From NCBI GenBank assembly GCA_023393115.1, contig JAEWMS010000029.1, positions 1-23,039 on the forward strand: 23,039 bases of DNA, read 5' to 3'. The translations under genes were made by a program, and so were the position numbers. Origin of the DNA: Bacillota bacterium. GTDB taxonomy: Bacteria > Bacillota > Clostridia > Acetivibrionales > DSM-1351. How positions within the stretch are numbered: position 1 is the first letter of the stretch; every line of letters begins with the position of its first letter. The notes beneath the pieces are model-generated. The model had not been told where the DNA came from and made no database searches. It saw only the letters and a program-made list of their open reading frames with translations. Positions 23,019 to 23,039 of the stretch are shown piece after piece.

Positions 23019-23039
23019 TTTAAGGAGTGTATTGCCACA

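Overview
The window looks like the chromosome of a low-GC, motile, spore-forming anaerobic Firmicute, most likely a Clostridium or Lachnospiraceae relative. The signs are strong AGGAGG ribosome sites, an agr-type LytTR regulator with a GHKL-type sensor membrane domain, a chemotaxis receptor, an S-layer-homology (SLH) surface protein, SEC-C and CcbP-like proteins, DUF3846 and a large serine recombinase. Nearly every real gene is on the minus strand. No rRNA, tRNA or CRISPR array was seen.

Left part (1-5900): the right end of an IS3-family insertion sequence cuts off the membrane domain of an agr-type sensor kinase that sits in an operon behind its intact LytTR response regulator. Beyond it are a collapsed cheV remnant, an intact methyl-accepting chemotaxis protein, a collapsed LysM/peptidoglycan-binding gene on the plus strand, and a frameshifted, C-terminally truncated aldo/keto reductase.

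Middle (5980-10320): one large intact gene encodes a 1427-residue secreted, SLH-anchored protein. It has a BspA-type leucine-rich region, five near-identical modules of about 157 residues, a Gly/Ser linker and three SLH motifs, followed by a strong terminator. It is the longest intact gene in otherwise decaying surroundings.

Right-middle (10870-16550): more decay. There is a DMT (EamA) transporter tail, a CcbP-like gene with an in-frame stop, an intact SEC-C protein, a small acidic ORF, a helical-repeat gene with two frameshifts, a winged-helix tail of an AlbA_2-type ATP-binding protein, a TOTE conflict-system gene reduced to three pieces, and a resolvase-like gene that appears to have lost one A from a homopolymer after its start codon.

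Right part (16640-23039): this is compact, intact and unlike the rest. In transcription order it holds a large AAA_13-type ATPase (RloC/PrrC-like layout), an HTH protein translationally overlapping an unknown acidic protein, a DUF3846 protein, a 44-residue protein and a large serine recombinase, each unit closed by a good hairpin. It looks like part of an integrative element carrying a candidate defence ATPase. Two non-coding signals stand out: three mutually complementary arms that could switch the HTH gene's Shine-Dalgarno on and off (20546-20599), and a pair of 18-bp direct repeats, one overlapping the likely promoter of the 44-residue gene and recombinase.

The main theme is contrast: many genes have kept their ends but lost their middles, or carry single frameshifts, while a surface protein with homogenised repeats and a mobile module remain intact.
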